25,829 bases of DNA from an uncultured Collinsella sp. (GCA_900538305.1 UPXY01000023.1:1-25829); one strand, 5' to 3'; counted from the first letter of the stretch, positions 1-8,830 are shown. A program made the numbers and translations. Notes: generated by a model from the letters alone, not told the origin.

Positions 1-16
1 CGAAACGTGACAGTTT

Positions 17-52
17 CCCCTGGCACCGCTGTCACCCCTGGCACCGCTGTCA
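17..52. repeat. Two tandem copies of an 18-bp unit
   Basis: An 18-bp unit beginning CCCCTGGCACCG occurs twice head to tail (17-34 and 35-52) without mismatch. The array is framed by an 8-bp inverted repeat, CGTGACAG at 6-13 and CTGTCACG at 47-54. It lies just past the 3' end of the minus-strand phosphoesterase gene, so it could form a weak hairpin after that gene, but no T-run accompanies it. Only two copies are visible and the window edge may cut the array. Confidence 0.6.
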
Positions 53-58
53 CGCCCG

Positions 59-898
59 TTACTCGCCGTCTTTGACAGAGGCGTACCAGGTGGCACCGTC
101 GTCGAGGCACACGATGCCCACGCGGCCGCGCGGGGCACCGGCGGCAGCAGAGCAGTCGATGTCGATGCGGTCTGCCACACCGCCAGTATCGTCACAGGCT
201 CCCACGGGGACCACGCAGCCGCGTCCTTCGGCATCCACGCACGCGTCCTGCTGGAGCTCGGCATAGCGCGCGAGCACAATCGAAGGCGTATGTCCTGCGA
301 CGACGACCGGCCCCGTGCCGTCAGCGCCCACGAGGCCCGTCGGACACCCCCAGAACTCCTCGCGCGTCCACAGAAGCGTCTCGGGGTCTTGGTGGGCAAG
401 CATGTTGAGCAGGTCCTCGCGCGACGCCTCTGCCGCACCGCGCCCATCGAAGACGTCGATACCCGCCGTGGCGAGAAATGCACGCGCCTCGAGCGCGTCG
501 ATCCCCGCATGCACGAGGATGTAGCGGCGCGTCGCGGTATCGACCACGTCGAAGAGCGGCAACGCCTCCACCCAATCCACGAGCTCCGCCAGCTCGTCCT
601 TATCGAGTGCGTCGAGGCCGAGCGCCGTGGCAACGCCGCCGTTCAGTGCCCAGGTGAAGCTATCCATGTCGCCGGTCTCGCGCAAGATATCGACAAGCAT
701 GCGCTCGTGGTTGCCCATGAGCACGTGCGCGTTGGGAAGCGAGCGCACGAGCTGAATCACGCCAAGGGGCTCAGGACCTCGGTCGACCATGTCGCCAAGA
801 ACGTAGATCGCATCAGAATCGCCGGGCGAGGCGAGGCCGAGCGCCTCGTCGAGCGCGGCCTTATGCCCATGGACATCGGAAAGCACGTAGATCGCCAT
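59..898 (-). CDS. Metallophosphoesterase, PPP (serine/threonine phosphatase-like) family
   Basis: This 279-residue protein carries the complete calcineurin-like metallophosphoesterase signature. It has DVHGH near the N-terminus (first metal pair), GDMVDRGPE, GNHE, then HAG and GHTP toward the C-terminus. The order and spacing match the PPP/ApaH/PrpE group of cytoplasmic protein or diadenosine-polyphosphate phosphatases. The sequence does not decide between those substrates. An ATG twelve codons further upstream is possible, but the ATG at 898 has a GAAGGGG ribosome site at good spacing and begins directly on the family's MxIYVLSDVHG N-terminus. The gene is divergent from serC across a 265-bp gap. 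Fold and catalytic type are secure; the physiological role is unknown. Confidence 0.9.
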   Translation of the reverse strand: MAIYVLSDVHGHKAALDEALGLASPGDSDAIYVLGDMVDRGPEPLGVIQLVRSLPNAHVLMGNHERMLVDILRETGDMDSFTWALNGGVATALGLDALDKDELAELVDWVEALPLFDVVDTATRRYILVHAGIDALEARAFLATAGIDVFDGRGAAEASREDLLNMLAHQDPETLLWTREEFWGCPTGLVGADGTGPVVVAGHTPSIVLARYAELQQDACVDAEGRGCVVPVGACDDTGGVADRIDIDCSAAAGAPRGRVGIVCLDDGATWYASVKDGE

Positions 899-1163
899 GT
901 TCCACCCCTTCGACGACGTGTGGCTGTTCCCCATTGTACCCGCCCGACGAAGCAGCTGCCGCGACGCCCGCCCGAATGCCGCCGCGCCGAAAGATTGCCG
1001 AAGAAACGACCGCGCGCGTTTAATCCCACTATTTCACTCGGGTTAACTGGTCGCAGCATCCCAGTCCGCACGCGACGCTATGGTAGAGTAATCGAACCTC
1101 GGCGGCGGATCTTTGCTCCCAGTCGCCACGCCCGATGACCCATCGACCAGCCAGGGAGGTATG

Positions 1164-2264
1164 ATGGCTCGCGTGCACAACTTCTCCGCCGGCCCGGCGG
1201 CACTCCCCGAGAGCGTCCTGCGCGAGGCGGCAGACGAGCTCGTCGATTTTCGCGGATCCGGCATGTCGATTTTGGAGATGAGCCATCGATCATCGGCATT
1301 CCAAGAGGTCATCGACGATGCCGAGGCCACGCTCCGCCGCGTTGCGGGCATCCCCCAAACGTATCGCGTGCTCTTCCTGCAAGGCGGCGCCACGCTGCAG
1401 TTCGCCGGCGTGCCAATGAACCTCATGCGCCGAGGCGGCGCAGGATACGTGGTCACAGGTCTCTTTTCGAAAAAAGCGCAGCAAGAGGCGATGCGCTACG
1501 GCAAGGTCGAGGTGCTCGCCACGGGCGAGGGTTGCGGCTTCTCGCGCATCCCGGACCTCGCGCCCATCGAGCAGCGGGCGACAGCGGGCGACCTCGACTA
1601 CATCCACATCTGCCAGAACAACACCGTCTATGGCACCATGTACCACGAGCTTCCGCGCTGCGGCGAGGTGCCGCTCGTCGCAGACGTCTCGAGCTGCTTC
1701 CTTTCCATGCCGCTCGATATCGAGCGCTACGGGCTCGTCTATGCCGGCGCGCAGAAGAACGCCGGACCTGCGGGCGTCACCGTCGTCATCGTGCGCGACG
1801 AGCTCCTCATCCAAGATCCAGCACTTCCCTGCTGCCCCACATACCTCGACTATCGTCAGCAGGCGAACGCCGGCTCTATGCTGAACACCCCCAATACCTT
1901 CGGCATCTACCTGTGCGGCAAGGTATTCAAGTGGGTCGAAGACCACGGCGGGCTTGCTGGCATGGAGGCTCGCAACCGCGAGAAGGCACGCCTCATCTAC
2001 GAAGCGCTCGATCGCAGCAGGGTCTTCCACCCCTTCGCAGAACCCGGCTCTCGCTCCATCTCGAACGTCACGTTCCGCTGCACCACGCCCGAACTCGACG
2101 CCGCGTTCATCGCCGGTGCACGCGAGCGGGGCATCGAGGGCGTCAAGGGCCACCGCGCCGTCGGCGGCATGCGCGCGAGCATCTACAACGCCGTTTCCCT
2201 CGAGGACGTACAAGCCCTCGTCGCCTATATGGAGGAATTCGAGAAGAGCCACCGATCTAACTAG
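1164..2264 (+). CDS. serC: Phosphoserine aminotransferase SerC
   Basis: Class V PLP-dependent aminotransferase that makes 3-phosphoserine from 3-phosphohydroxypyruvate and glutamate, the second step of serine synthesis. The N-terminus (ARVHNFSAGPAALPE) and the PLP-lysine motif GAQKNAGPAG are diagnostic of SerC. The HRAVGGMRASIYNA stretch near the C-terminus is the usual substrate-binding end. Two ATGs stand in tandem (1161, 1164) behind GGGAGGT; the second is chosen because the first leaves almost no SD spacing and MARVHNF aligns with the family start. The product is 366 residues, close to the usual length of about 360. The gene immediately precedes serA but is separated from it by a hairpin. 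A TATGGT box at 1079-1084 might be its -10, without an obvious -35. Confidence 0.97.
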   Translation: MARVHNFSAGPAALPESVLREAADELVDFRGSGMSILEMSHRSSAFQEVIDDAEATLRRVAGIPQTYRVLFLQGGATLQFAGVPMNLMRRGGAGYVVTGLFSKKAQQEAMRYGKVEVLATGEGCGFSRIPDLAPIEQRATAGDLDYIHICQNNTVYGTMYHELPRCGEVPLVADVSSCFLSMPLDIERYGLVYAGAQKNAGPAGVTVVIVRDELLIQDPALPCCPTYLDYRQQANAGSMLNTPNTFGIYLCGKVFKWVEDHGGLAGMEARNREKARLIYEALDRSRVFHPFAEPGSRSISNVTFRCTTPELDAAFIAGARERGIEGVKGHRAVGGMRASIYNAVSLEDVQALVAYMEEFEKSHRSN

Positions 2265-2298
2265 GCTAGCAGCCCCACCCTAAACCCGCTGCTAGCCT
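2263..2298 (+). terminator. Hairpin after serC
   Basis: A perfect 11-bp inverted repeat (AGGCTAGCAGC at 2263-2273, its complement at 2288-2298) with a 14-nt loop begins inside the serC stop codon. Only a short TTCC tail follows, so termination or 3'-end protection is likely but efficiency is uncertain. It separates serC from the serA leader. Confidence 0.55.
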
Positions 2299-2327
2299 TC
2301 CACCCCCGGCCTGTCCTCATGTGCGCA

Positions 2328-2433
2328 GGGGTTGCGTGTGGTTCTCTCCGCGAGTTCCGCACGCAAAGGAGGTGCCTATGGCATCTCCGTCTTGCGCGGG
2401 ACTTCCCGAGCGGAGAGAACCATACGCAACCCC
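2328..2433 (+). promoter_or_regulatory. Long hairpin in the serA leader RNA
   Basis: The 24 bases 2328-2351 pair with 2410-2433 without interruption (one G-U, at 2338/2423). Inside, 2352-2359 pairs with 2397-2404 and 2362-2366 with 2392-2396. Finally 2368-2376 pairs with 2380-2388 around a UAU triloop. The whole 106-nt segment can form one rod of about 46 pairs, with only small bulges. Its apex contains the strong SD (AAAGGAGG) and AUG (2378) of a short leader ORF. The serA SD (GGGAG, about 2437-2441) begins just 3' of the rod. No T-run follows, so it is not an ordinary terminator. Pairings were worked out by eye. Cis-regulation of serA is inferred from position; a palindromic mobile remnant is the alternative. 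Confidence 0.65.
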
Positions 2434-2449
2434 GATGGGAGCAATATGA
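2378..2449 (+). CDS. Putative 23-residue leader peptide upstream of serA
   Basis: A 23-codon ORF starts with ATG 5 nt after the strong SD AAAGGAGG. It ends in TGA overlapping the serA start as ATGA (2446-2449), the classic arrangement for translational coupling. The predicted peptide begins MASPSC, so two serine codons and one cysteine codon lie in its first six codons. The rest is rich in Pro, Arg and Ala. The ORF runs down the 3' arm of the long leader hairpin, so translating ribosomes would melt that arm and end at the serA start. It resembles no protein I know. Whether it is a true attenuator peptide or a coupling device cannot be settled here. Confidence 0.5.
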   Translation: MASPSCAGLPERREPYATPMGAI

Positions 2450-3609
2450 GAAACATCAAGATCATCGATGACATCACCAAAGACGGCCAGGTCACCTTCG
2501 GTGACGGCTACGCCTTCGTCGAGGACGCCGCAGCGGCCGATGCCATCCTCATGCGCTCGACGGATCTGCACGGCTACGAGCTGCCCGCGAGCATCCGCGC
2601 CATCGCGCGCTGCGGCGCCGGGGTGAACAACATCCCCGTCGACGAATACGCGCGCCGCGGCGTGGTGGTGTTCAACTCGCCCGGCGCGAACGCGAACGCG
2701 GTCAAAGAGATGGTGCTCTGCATGATGGTGCTCGCGAGCCGCGGCGTCGTGCAGTCGATGGCATGGGTGCGCGAGCATGCCAGCGATCCCGACATCCTTA
2801 CGAATGCCGAGCACGTGAAGAAGGCCTTCGTCGGCCACGAGCTCCGCGACAAGCGCGTGGGCGTGATCGGCCTCGGCAACGTGGGCTCCAAGGTTGCCAA
2901 CGCTTGCGTCTACCTGGGGATGGATGTCTACGGCTACGACCCGTTCATCTCGGTCGAGCATGCCTGGGAGCTCTCGCGCGACGTCCAGCGCGTGGGTACG
3001 CTCGAAGACCTCTGCCGTAACTGCGACTACCTCACCCTGCACGTTCCCTCGAAGGCCGATACCCTCCACATGATCGGCGAGGAGCAGCTCGCGCTCCTCG
3101 CACCGGGCGCCGTGCTCATCAACTTCGCTCGCGAGAGCGTCATCGACGAAGACGCTGTCGACGCCGCGCTCCATGCCGGGCAGCTCTCCTGGTTCGCAAC
3201 GGATTTCGCCACCCCCAAAACCGTGCTCATGCCCAACACGTTCGTCACCACGCACTCTGGCGCCGGCACGGAGGAAGCCGAGGCGAACTGCGCGGACATG
3301 GCGATCTCTGAACTCAAGGACTACCTGGAAAACGGCAACATCGCGCATTCCGTGAACTATCCCAGTTGCTCCATGGGCAAGGCGCGCGCCGCGAGCCGCA
3401 TCGCCTGCCTGCACGCGAACGTGCCGAACATGATCGGCCAGATCACGCGCATCCTCGCCGACGATAACGCCAACGTGCAGCGCATGGTGAACGAGAGCGC
3501 CGGCGAGAACGCCTACACCATGTTCGACACCGACGAGCACCTCGATGCCTCGACTATCGAAGAGCTCAAGCAGATCCCTTCGATGTACCGCGTCCGCGTG
3601 ATCAAGTAG
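2446..3609 (+). CDS. serA: D-3-phosphoglycerate dehydrogenase SerA (short form with ACT domain)
   Basis: NAD-dependent 2-hydroxyacid dehydrogenase catalysing the first step of serine synthesis from 3-phosphoglycerate. The 387-residue product has the substrate-domain motif RCGAGVNNIP (about 54-63). The Rossmann fingerprint VGVIGLGNVG spans 138-147. A catalytic-type Arg lies in INFARESVIDE, and His270 in TTHSGAGT. The C-terminal ~70 residues (ACLHANVPNMIGQITRILAD onward) look like an ACT regulatory domain, usually for serine feedback. The usual PHLGAST reads THSGAGT, and I do not see the acidic residue normally found after the DF of this region. The start ATG at 2446 has GGGAG upstream and overlaps the leader ORF stop. 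It lies with serC and DUF1015. Confidence 0.93.
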   Translation: MRNIKIIDDITKDGQVTFGDGYAFVEDAAAADAILMRSTDLHGYELPASIRAIARCGAGVNNIPVDEYARRGVVVFNSPGANANAVKEMVLCMMVLASRGVVQSMAWVREHASDPDILTNAEHVKKAFVGHELRDKRVGVIGLGNVGSKVANACVYLGMDVYGYDPFISVEHAWELSRDVQRVGTLEDLCRNCDYLTLHVPSKADTLHMIGEEQLALLAPGAVLINFARESVIDEDAVDAALHAGQLSWFATDFATPKTVLMPNTFVTTHSGAGTEEAEANCADMAISELKDYLENGNIAHSVNYPSCSMGKARAASRIACLHANVPNMIGQITRILADDNANVQRMVNESAGENAYTMFDTDEHLDASTIEELKQIPSMYRVRVIK

Positions 3610-3645
3610 GCTGCCCACGCGGCATCCCATGCATCGCGGGGCAGC
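3610..3645 (+). terminator. Hairpin directly after serA
   Basis: Bases 3610-3621 pair with 3635-3645 (7 bp, one bulged A at 3617, then 4 bp) around a 13-nt loop, starting at the base after the serA stop. No T-tract follows. A weak terminator or a transcript-end stabiliser is the likely role. Confidence 0.45.
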
Positions 3646-3662
3646 GGCGACCGAACCCGCTC

Positions 3663-3733
3663 CACTGCGTCGACGTTTTTCGACACTTTTGGACTCTAAA
3701 GACGAAAAAGTGGCGGAAAATGTCAACGCAGTG
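3663..3733. repeat. Long imperfect palindrome with GTCGAC core (copy 1)
   Basis: Bases 3663-3690 pair with 3706-3733 over 28 positions, with two mismatches (3671/3725 and 3683/3713) and two G-U pairs, leaving a 15-nt loop. The outer arm reads CACTGCGTCGACG. The 3' arm GGCGGAAAATGTCAAC resembles the 3' arm of the palindrome at 13087-13145. It sits between serA and the DUF1015 gene, both on the plus strand. Confidence 0.65.
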
Positions 3734-3774
3734 AGAAAACCCAGCCTTTCCACCCGACGTTCCAAGGAGCACCC

Positions 3775-5031
3775 ATGCGCGTCCTGCCCTTCCCCTGCAT
3801 CCGCCCCGTCCCCGAGCGCGCCGCCGAGGTCGCCGCCCTTCCCTACGACGTCTTCGACCGCGTCGAGGCGGCAGCCTACGTCAAAAACCGTCCGCGTTCG
3901 TTTTTGAACATCGATCGACCGGAAACCCAGTTCCCACCCGAGCAGGATATGTACGCCGCCAAGGTATACGAGCGCGGTGCGGCACTTTTGCGAGAGCGCA
4001 TCGAGGACGGAACGTTCGTCGAGGATCGCAACCGCGCCTACTACATCTATGAGCTCGCATGGCAGGGGCACGTGCAAACGGGCCTCGTAGGCGTGTGCGC
4101 CATCGATGAATACGAGAACGGCACCATCAAGCGCCATGAGCTCACGCGCGCCGAGAAGGAGCAGGATCGCGTTGAGCACATGCGGGCGCTTGGCTGTCAA
4201 ACAGGACCGATCTTCCTCACCTACCGCGACGAGCCCGTGCTCGACATCATCGTCGGCGCGGCGAAAGAGGGTTCGCCGCTCTATGCCTTCACCGACGACG
4301 CCGGCGTGCGTCAAACCATCTGGGAGGTCGCGCGACCGGAGGCCATCGAGGCCATCCACGCCATGTTCGAACGCATTCCGTGCGCCTACATCGCCGATGG
4401 GCACCATCGCACCGCATCGGCCGTGCGCGTGGCGCAGGAGCTCCGCAAAGCTGCGCGCGCCGACGGGACCTACACCGGCACCGAACCGTTCAACTTCTTC
4501 CTCTCGGTGCTGTTCCCGGCAAGCCAGCTCACCATTCTGCCGTATAACCGCGTGGTGGCAGACCGTGCCGGACTCACGGCAGCGGAGCTCGTAGCCCGGA
4601 TCGAGGAGGAGGGTTTCATAGCCGAGCAATCTCCATGCGCCGTAAAACCCGAGCAGCCGGGGGTATTCGGCATGTTTGCCGAAGGCCGCTGGTGGGAGCT
4701 CAGCCTGGGCGCGGCGCTCGCGGCAGAGGTGTCCGCCGGCGACGCGGTGGAGCGGCTCGATGCAAGCGTTTTGCAGAAGCGCGTGCTCGCGCCCATCTTG
4801 AGGATCGGGGACGTGCGGGAGGACCCGCGCATCTCGTTCGTGGGCGGCATCCGGGGAACGGACGAGCTCGAGAAGCGGGCAGGCGCGGACGGCGTCGCGT
4901 TCGCGCTCCATGCGACGGGCATCGATCAGCTGCTCGATGTTGCCGACGCGGGGCTCCTCATGCCGCCGAAATCCACCTGGTTCGAGCCGAAGCTCAGAAG
5001 CGGCCTCTTCATCCACCGTATCTCAAAGTGA
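3775..5031 (+). CDS. DUF1015 family protein, possible serine/phosphoserine-metabolism enzyme
   Basis: The 418-residue protein matches the DUF1015 family. It starts MRVLPFPCIRPVPERA, has a region RHELTRAEKEQDRVEHMRA (about 120-138), and the hallmark ADGHHRTASA at about 207-216. The family is often found beside serA and serC, as here. Its DGHHR motif recalls ParB/sulfiredoxin-fold kinases such as archaeal SerK and staphylococcal SbnI, which act on free serine. That suggests, without proving, a phosphotransfer between serine and phosphoserine. No SerB phosphoserine phosphatase is visible in the window. ATG 3775 follows AAGGAG at 7 nt. It ends 27 nt from the convergent DUF1287 gene. The family call is firm; the reaction is inference. 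Confidence 0.85.
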   Translation: MRVLPFPCIRPVPERAAEVAALPYDVFDRVEAAAYVKNRPRSFLNIDRPETQFPPEQDMYAAKVYERGAALLRERIEDGTFVEDRNRAYYIYELAWQGHVQTGLVGVCAIDEYENGTIKRHELTRAEKEQDRVEHMRALGCQTGPIFLTYRDEPVLDIIVGAAKEGSPLYAFTDDAGVRQTIWEVARPEAIEAIHAMFERIPCAYIADGHHRTASAVRVAQELRKAARADGTYTGTEPFNFFLSVLFPASQLTILPYNRVVADRAGLTAAELVARIEEEGFIAEQSPCAVKPEQPGVFGMFAEGRWWELSLGAALAAEVSAGDAVERLDASVLQKRVLAPILRIGDVREDPRISFVGGIRGTDELEKRAGADGVAFALHATGIDQLLDVADAGLLMPPKSTWFEPKLRSGLFIHRISK

Positions 5032-5058
5032 TGCGCTCTGCACCAGGTGCTGAACGTA

Positions 5059-5763
5059 TCACTGCTCACCCATGCGGTAGTGGCCGATGACCCTTCCATA
5101 GCTCTCGAGCACGTCTTCTTCGTAGGCGAGCTGGAAAGGCCCTGCATGATGGATGAGGTGGGGCACGCCCTGCGCGTTCCGGCGATCGCTCACGATGCCG
5201 ATATGCCCGTCGTAGACCACGATGTCCCCGCCCTGCCACGCCGCGATGTCGGACGTATCGCAGGTGAGCGACTCAGCATGCCGCTCGAGGTAGACCCGTA
5301 TGTTCGCCACGCGGCGAAAGTCGATGTTCGCGTCGCGCGCCTCGATGCCATACGCCGCGGGGTGCGCGGCGATGTCCTCGTCCATGAGCTCGCGCAGATC
5401 GAAGCCGGCACCGCGCAGCGCGAACGCGACGACATCCGTGCAGACGCCGCGCCCGTCATCTGGATAGCCGCCCGCATAGTACACACTGCGGTAGCGAGGT
5501 CGCGTCTGCACATAGGCGAGCGCGCTCTCAAGGATGTCCGACTGGTCGTCGACACCGTCGCCATCACGATCGCGAGGCGATTGATAGGCGGGCACCACAG
5601 CGCCGTAGCGGTCGTCCGGTCGCACGGCCGAGGTAATGCCGACGTTCCCGGTCGCAATGAGCGCCAGGCCGCATGCAGCGGCAACGACGACCATCGCAAG
5701 AACCGCCGCCACAGCGAACCGGCGCTTTCTCGCCTGCTTCTCACCGCGATCACGCCACCCCAT
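5059..5763 (-). CDS. DUF1287 domain protein, membrane-anchored or secreted
   Basis: The 234-residue protein has a basic N-terminus (RKRR at 12-15) and one hydrophobic segment at about 16-38, giving a signal anchor with the remainder outside. Residues 75-230 match DUF1287: SDILESALA, then GRGVCTDVV with Cys108, and YDGHIGIVSD with His187. A Cys/His pair in this order resembles NlpC/P60-like cysteine hydrolases, so cell-wall peptide cleavage is possible but not established. Just after the membrane segment, DRDGDGVDDQSD (65-76) looks like a calcium-binding Dx[DN]xDG loop. ATG 5763 has GGAGGGG upstream. It lies 58 nt downstream of the metal exporter on the same strand and may be co-transcribed. 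Confidence 0.82.
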   Translation of the reverse strand: MGWRDRGEKQARKRRFAVAAVLAMVVVAAACGLALIATGNVGITSAVRPDDRYGAVVPAYQSPRDRDGDGVDDQSDILESALAYVQTRPRYRSVYYAGGYPDDGRGVCTDVVAFALRGAGFDLRELMDEDIAAHPAAYGIEARDANIDFRRVANIRVYLERHAESLTCDTSDIAAWQGGDIVVYDGHIGIVSDRRNAQGVPHLIHHAGPFQLAYEEDVLESYGRVIGHYRMGEQ

Positions 5764-5821
5764 CGCCCCTCCTTCAAACGAGATAAGCCAGACAGCCCGC
5801 CTGTATCATCGTGATGCATCG

Positions 5822-6901
5822 TTACCAAAGCGAGAAGAACAAACCCCACAGCACGCCGGCGACAAGGAGCAGTACCAGGATGACGAGGTTCTCGCGTAGA
5901 TTGCGGTTCGCGCGGAAGAGCACGAGGTAGCCCGCGCCCGCGGCAACAAGCGTGCCTGCCATGAGCGGGCCGAAGCTCAACACGCCTTCAAGGTAGAGCT
6001 GGGTGATGACCACGCTCGCCGCGCAGTTGGGGATGAGCCCCACGAGGGCGGCAACGAACACCGCCACGCCCTCGTTTGCAGAGAGCAACGCCGCGAGCGC
6101 ATCCTCCCCCACCGTCTCGAGGACGAGCACCAGCGCGAACGTGGTGATGAAGATGAAAGCCGTTACCTGCACGGTATGCGAGAGCGCACTGCGGACGATC
6201 GACCATGCGCTGCCATGGTGATCGTGGTGGTGGTAATGCGCGTCATGGGCATCGTGTTGCTCATGGGTACGATCGCTCTCTGCAGCACCCGCGCGAGCAT
6301 GTCCCCCTGTGCCCCCAAACACCTCGGCATGCACCTCTTCGGCGTGTCCATCGTCGCAACCGCATCGATCCTGCTCGCACAGGCGATGGATGCGCCCAAC
6401 GCCCTCGCCAGCCGACGCCATCGCCTCGACGAGGTCCTCCTCGCCGCCGCGGCCGCGCGCGACGCTCTGCAGCGCGGCATGGACGCGGGTGTTTCGCCGA
6501 ATGAGGCACAGCAGCGCGTCGAGCAGCATACCGGTCGCGAGCGCTGCCAAAGCCTTGCCGACAAGAATCGACGCGAGCTCACCTGCTTTGATGCGCTCCG
6601 CCACGAGCAGGGGCAGCATCTCATCGGATGTGGAGAGGAACACGGCGACAAGCGTTCCCAAGGTGATGACGCGCCCCGCATAGAGCGTCGCCGCCATGGC
6701 CGAGAAGCCGCACTGCGGGATGACGCCCAGCAGCGCACCGATACCAGGGCCTGCCGCGCCGGCGCGGCGCACCAGGGCGCCTGCACGGTCGCCCGCCGCA
6801 TGCTCAAGCGCCTCGAGCGCCAGGTACGTGATGAAGAGGAACGGCACGAGTGGCAACGTGTCCTCAAGCGCATGTTCAATCAGGTGAAACAAGAGATCCA
6901 T
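5822..6901 (-). CDS. Putative 10-TM heavy-metal/manganese exporter (PF11449-like)
   Basis: This 359-residue polytopic membrane protein has two homologous halves. Each carries a matching motif, GVIPQCGFSA (59-68) in the first and GLIPNCAASV (288-297) in the second. That pattern fits the putative heavy-metal exporter family often named arsenic efflux or manganese transporter. The halves are joined by a hydrophilic loop with CEQDRCGC (175-182) and a run of about a dozen histidines (201-229), a likely metal-binding region. I chose ATG 6901; an open frame reaches 7039, but its extra residues are not membrane-like. SD is GGGGAG, 9 nt away. Metal specificity cannot be read from sequence. It is divergent from the exonuclease gene. 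Confidence 0.8.
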   Translation of the reverse strand: MDLLFHLIEHALEDTLPLVPFLFITYLALEALEHAAGDRAGALVRRAGAAGPGIGALLGVIPQCGFSAMAATLYAGRVITLGTLVAVFLSTSDEMLPLLVAERIKAGELASILVGKALAALATGMLLDALLCLIRRNTRVHAALQSVARGRGGEEDLVEAMASAGEGVGRIHRLCEQDRCGCDDGHAEEVHAEVFGGTGGHARAGAAESDRTHEQHDAHDAHYHHHDHHGSAWSIVRSALSHTVQVTAFIFITTFALVLVLETVGEDALAALLSANEGVAVFVAALVGLIPNCAASVVITQLYLEGVLSFGPLMAGTLVAAGAGYLVLFRANRNLRENLVILVLLLVAGVLWGLFFSLW

Positions 6902-7157
6902 GGAGCAGGGCTCCCCTTCTTTCATATCGCTTTCGTCGCGCGCGGCAAAGCGAGCAGCGAGCGTGCTAGGATACAGGTCGATGCCGATTTCGACGCGGCG
7001 CGGCGACTCAGCAACGCAGCGGTTCGGCATGAGCGGCAACGACGCACGGGGTGTTCATACCCTCCTCGCGAACGCCGTTGCGCTTCGACGTGATTTCGCC
7101 ATGGTATCCACGTTGGTTCCATGTGGCAAGCGATATCAGCATGTGAGAGGTGTTTCC

Positions 7158-8129
7158 ATGAATGTAGAGCAGGCCCTCGATTACACGATGCAACCCTCGA
7201 TGCCCTTGCTCTTCGGCGGCGAGGGCGCGCTGCAATCTGAGCGTCAGAAAAACGAGGAGGCGCTCCGCGCGCTGCTCGACGCCTACGCAACAAGCGATGA
7301 ACCGGGGTTCTCGTTCGACATCGTCCGCCAGCTCGCCGACCGCAACCGCGGACTCTGCGACCAGATCGGCGAAGCGAAGCTCCGCAACGTGAACTCCGTC
7401 GCGCTGGCGCGCGGCCTGTCCGACACCGACATCTGCCGAGGAATCGCCGCGCTGCAGCAGCGCCCCGCCGAAGAGGTGGAGCGCGAAGTGGCGGGCGACC
7501 GCGATGCGTTCGCCGTGGCCTACGTGAGCACGCAGGTACGCGGCACCATCATCGGCATCGACATCGAGACGACCGGCACCGCACCGGAGCGCGGTTACAT
7601 CATCAACATGGGACTCGAGCTCATGGAGCTCACGGCGGAGTCCGAGCCATTCGCAGGCGGCGAGCGCTTCTACGGCCTGCCCGAGGAACCGTATCGCACC
7701 ACCGGCGTGCCGCTTACGCAAATCCACGGCATCACGTGGAGCGACCTGGAGGGGAAGCAGCCCTTCCGTGCAGACACAGAGGCGCAGGCGGCGCTGCTCG
7801 GCCTCATGAAGCGCTACCCCATCATGGCGCATAACGCTTCGTTCGAAGACTCGTGGTTCCGCCTGCATCTCGACGGCTACGCCGAGGCGCGGCGCGCGGG
7901 CGAAATCGTGGTCGTGGACTCGCGCGATATCTGCCGTCGGCTCGACGGCGAGGTCGCAGCTCTACCGCGCGAGAGCGCTCCGGCGAGCCTGGAGAATTGG
8001 GCGCGTCGCCGCGGCACGCTTTCCGCAGACGAGAAGGAGCGCCATCTCGGACTCGCCGATGCCGACCTCATGCTGCGCACCGTGCAGGCAGAGTTCTCGC
8101 TCAAGAACATGTTCTCCCCGCGCGCATAA
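7158..8129 (+). CDS. 3'-5' exonuclease, DnaQ-like DEDDh family
   Basis: The 323-residue protein has a DEDDh exonuclease domain in its C-terminal 190 residues. Motif I is GIDIETTG with Asp135 and Glu137. Motif II is AHNASFEDSW with Asp231, and motif III HLGLADADL with His296 and Asp301. These supply the two-metal site that removes nucleotides from DNA or RNA 3' ends. Residues 1-128 are an extra, mostly helical N-terminal region that I do not recognise. ATG 7158 is preceded by GAGAGGTG; the frame is open further upstream but without an equal SD. An extended -10-like TGCTAGGAT at 6964-6972 may be its promoter, giving a leader of about 180 nt. It could act in proofreading, repair or RNA turnover. 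Confidence 0.87.
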   Translation: MNVEQALDYTMQPSMPLLFGGEGALQSERQKNEEALRALLDAYATSDEPGFSFDIVRQLADRNRGLCDQIGEAKLRNVNSVALARGLSDTDICRGIAALQQRPAEEVEREVAGDRDAFAVAYVSTQVRGTIIGIDIETTGTAPERGYIINMGLELMELTAESEPFAGGERFYGLPEEPYRTTGVPLTQIHGITWSDLEGKQPFRADTEAQAALLGLMKRYPIMAHNASFEDSWFRLHLDGYAEARRAGEIVVVDSRDICRRLDGEVAALPRESAPASLENWARRRGTLSADEKERHLGLADADLMLRTVQAEFSLKNMFSPRA

Positions 8130-8147
8130 CACTTATGGCTCATAGGG

Positions 8148-8681
8148 TTACGCGCTGCGCGAGGGATGGGACAGCACGCGGAGAACCCGCGCTGCAACGA
8201 TACCGAGCGCTGCGCCGATCGCCGCACCCGCGAGCACGTCGGTGGGAAAATGGACGAAGAGGTAGAGTCTCGAGCACGCGATGAGCATCGCGAGCAAGAA
8301 GGCGGGCGCTGCGAAGCGACGGCAACCCGTAGGAAGGCTCACTGCAAGCGCGGCCGCAGCCGCGAAGGACTTTGCCGAATGCCCCGAGGGAAACGACCAT
8401 CCGCCCGGTTTGGGGATGAGGAGCTCGACGCCCGCATCGAGCATGAACGGCCGTGAACGCGCCACGAGCGGCTTCAAGGCGAAATCGACGACGAGCGTGC
8501 AAAATGCAAGCGCAATGAGGATCGAAGCCCCCGCGCGACGCGTGCGCCGCGGGACGATGAGCGCGCATCCCAGCACGAGCCACACGAGCGAGCGGTCGCC
8601 GAGTGTGGTGACGCCCACCATGAGCGCATCGAGCTCCGGCGTATGCAGCCCCTGCAGCGCCCGCAAAAAATCTAGCTCCAC
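8148..8681 (-). CDS. PAP2-family membrane phosphatase
   Basis: This 177-residue integral membrane protein has all three motifs of type 2 phosphatidic acid phosphatases: KPLVARSRP (70-78), PSGH (98-101) and SRLYLFVHFPTD (137-148). These are the phosphate-binding residues and the catalytic histidines. Likely substrates are lipid phosphates such as phosphatidate, PG-phosphate or undecaprenyl pyrophosphate; the sequence does not choose. I take the GTG at 8681 as start because AGGAG lies just upstream and MELDFLRALQG is a typical family beginning. An in-frame ATG at 8795 has no comparable site and adds a non-membrane extension. It converges on the exonuclease gene with an 18-bp gap and is divergent from the thioesterase. 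Confidence 0.9.
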   Translation of the reverse strand: MELDFLRALQGLHTPELDALMVGVTTLGDRSLVWLVLGCALIVPRRTRRAGASILIALAFCTLVVDFALKPLVARSRPFMLDAGVELLIPKPGGWSFPSGHSAKSFAAAAALAVSLPTGCRRFAAPAFLLAMLIACSRLYLFVHFPTDVLAGAAIGAALGIVAARVLRVLSHPSRSA

Positions 8682-8830
8682 CCCGCTCCTCCCTTCAACA
8701 CGTTCGGCAACACCCCGGTTACAGGTGACGCGCGACACGTTGGGGACGGCTCCAGTCCGCCGCATCCAGCATGTCGGCGCCCGCTCCACACGCACCCGTC
8801 CAAACGTGCCGCCCGCCTCGAAGCGGCGCG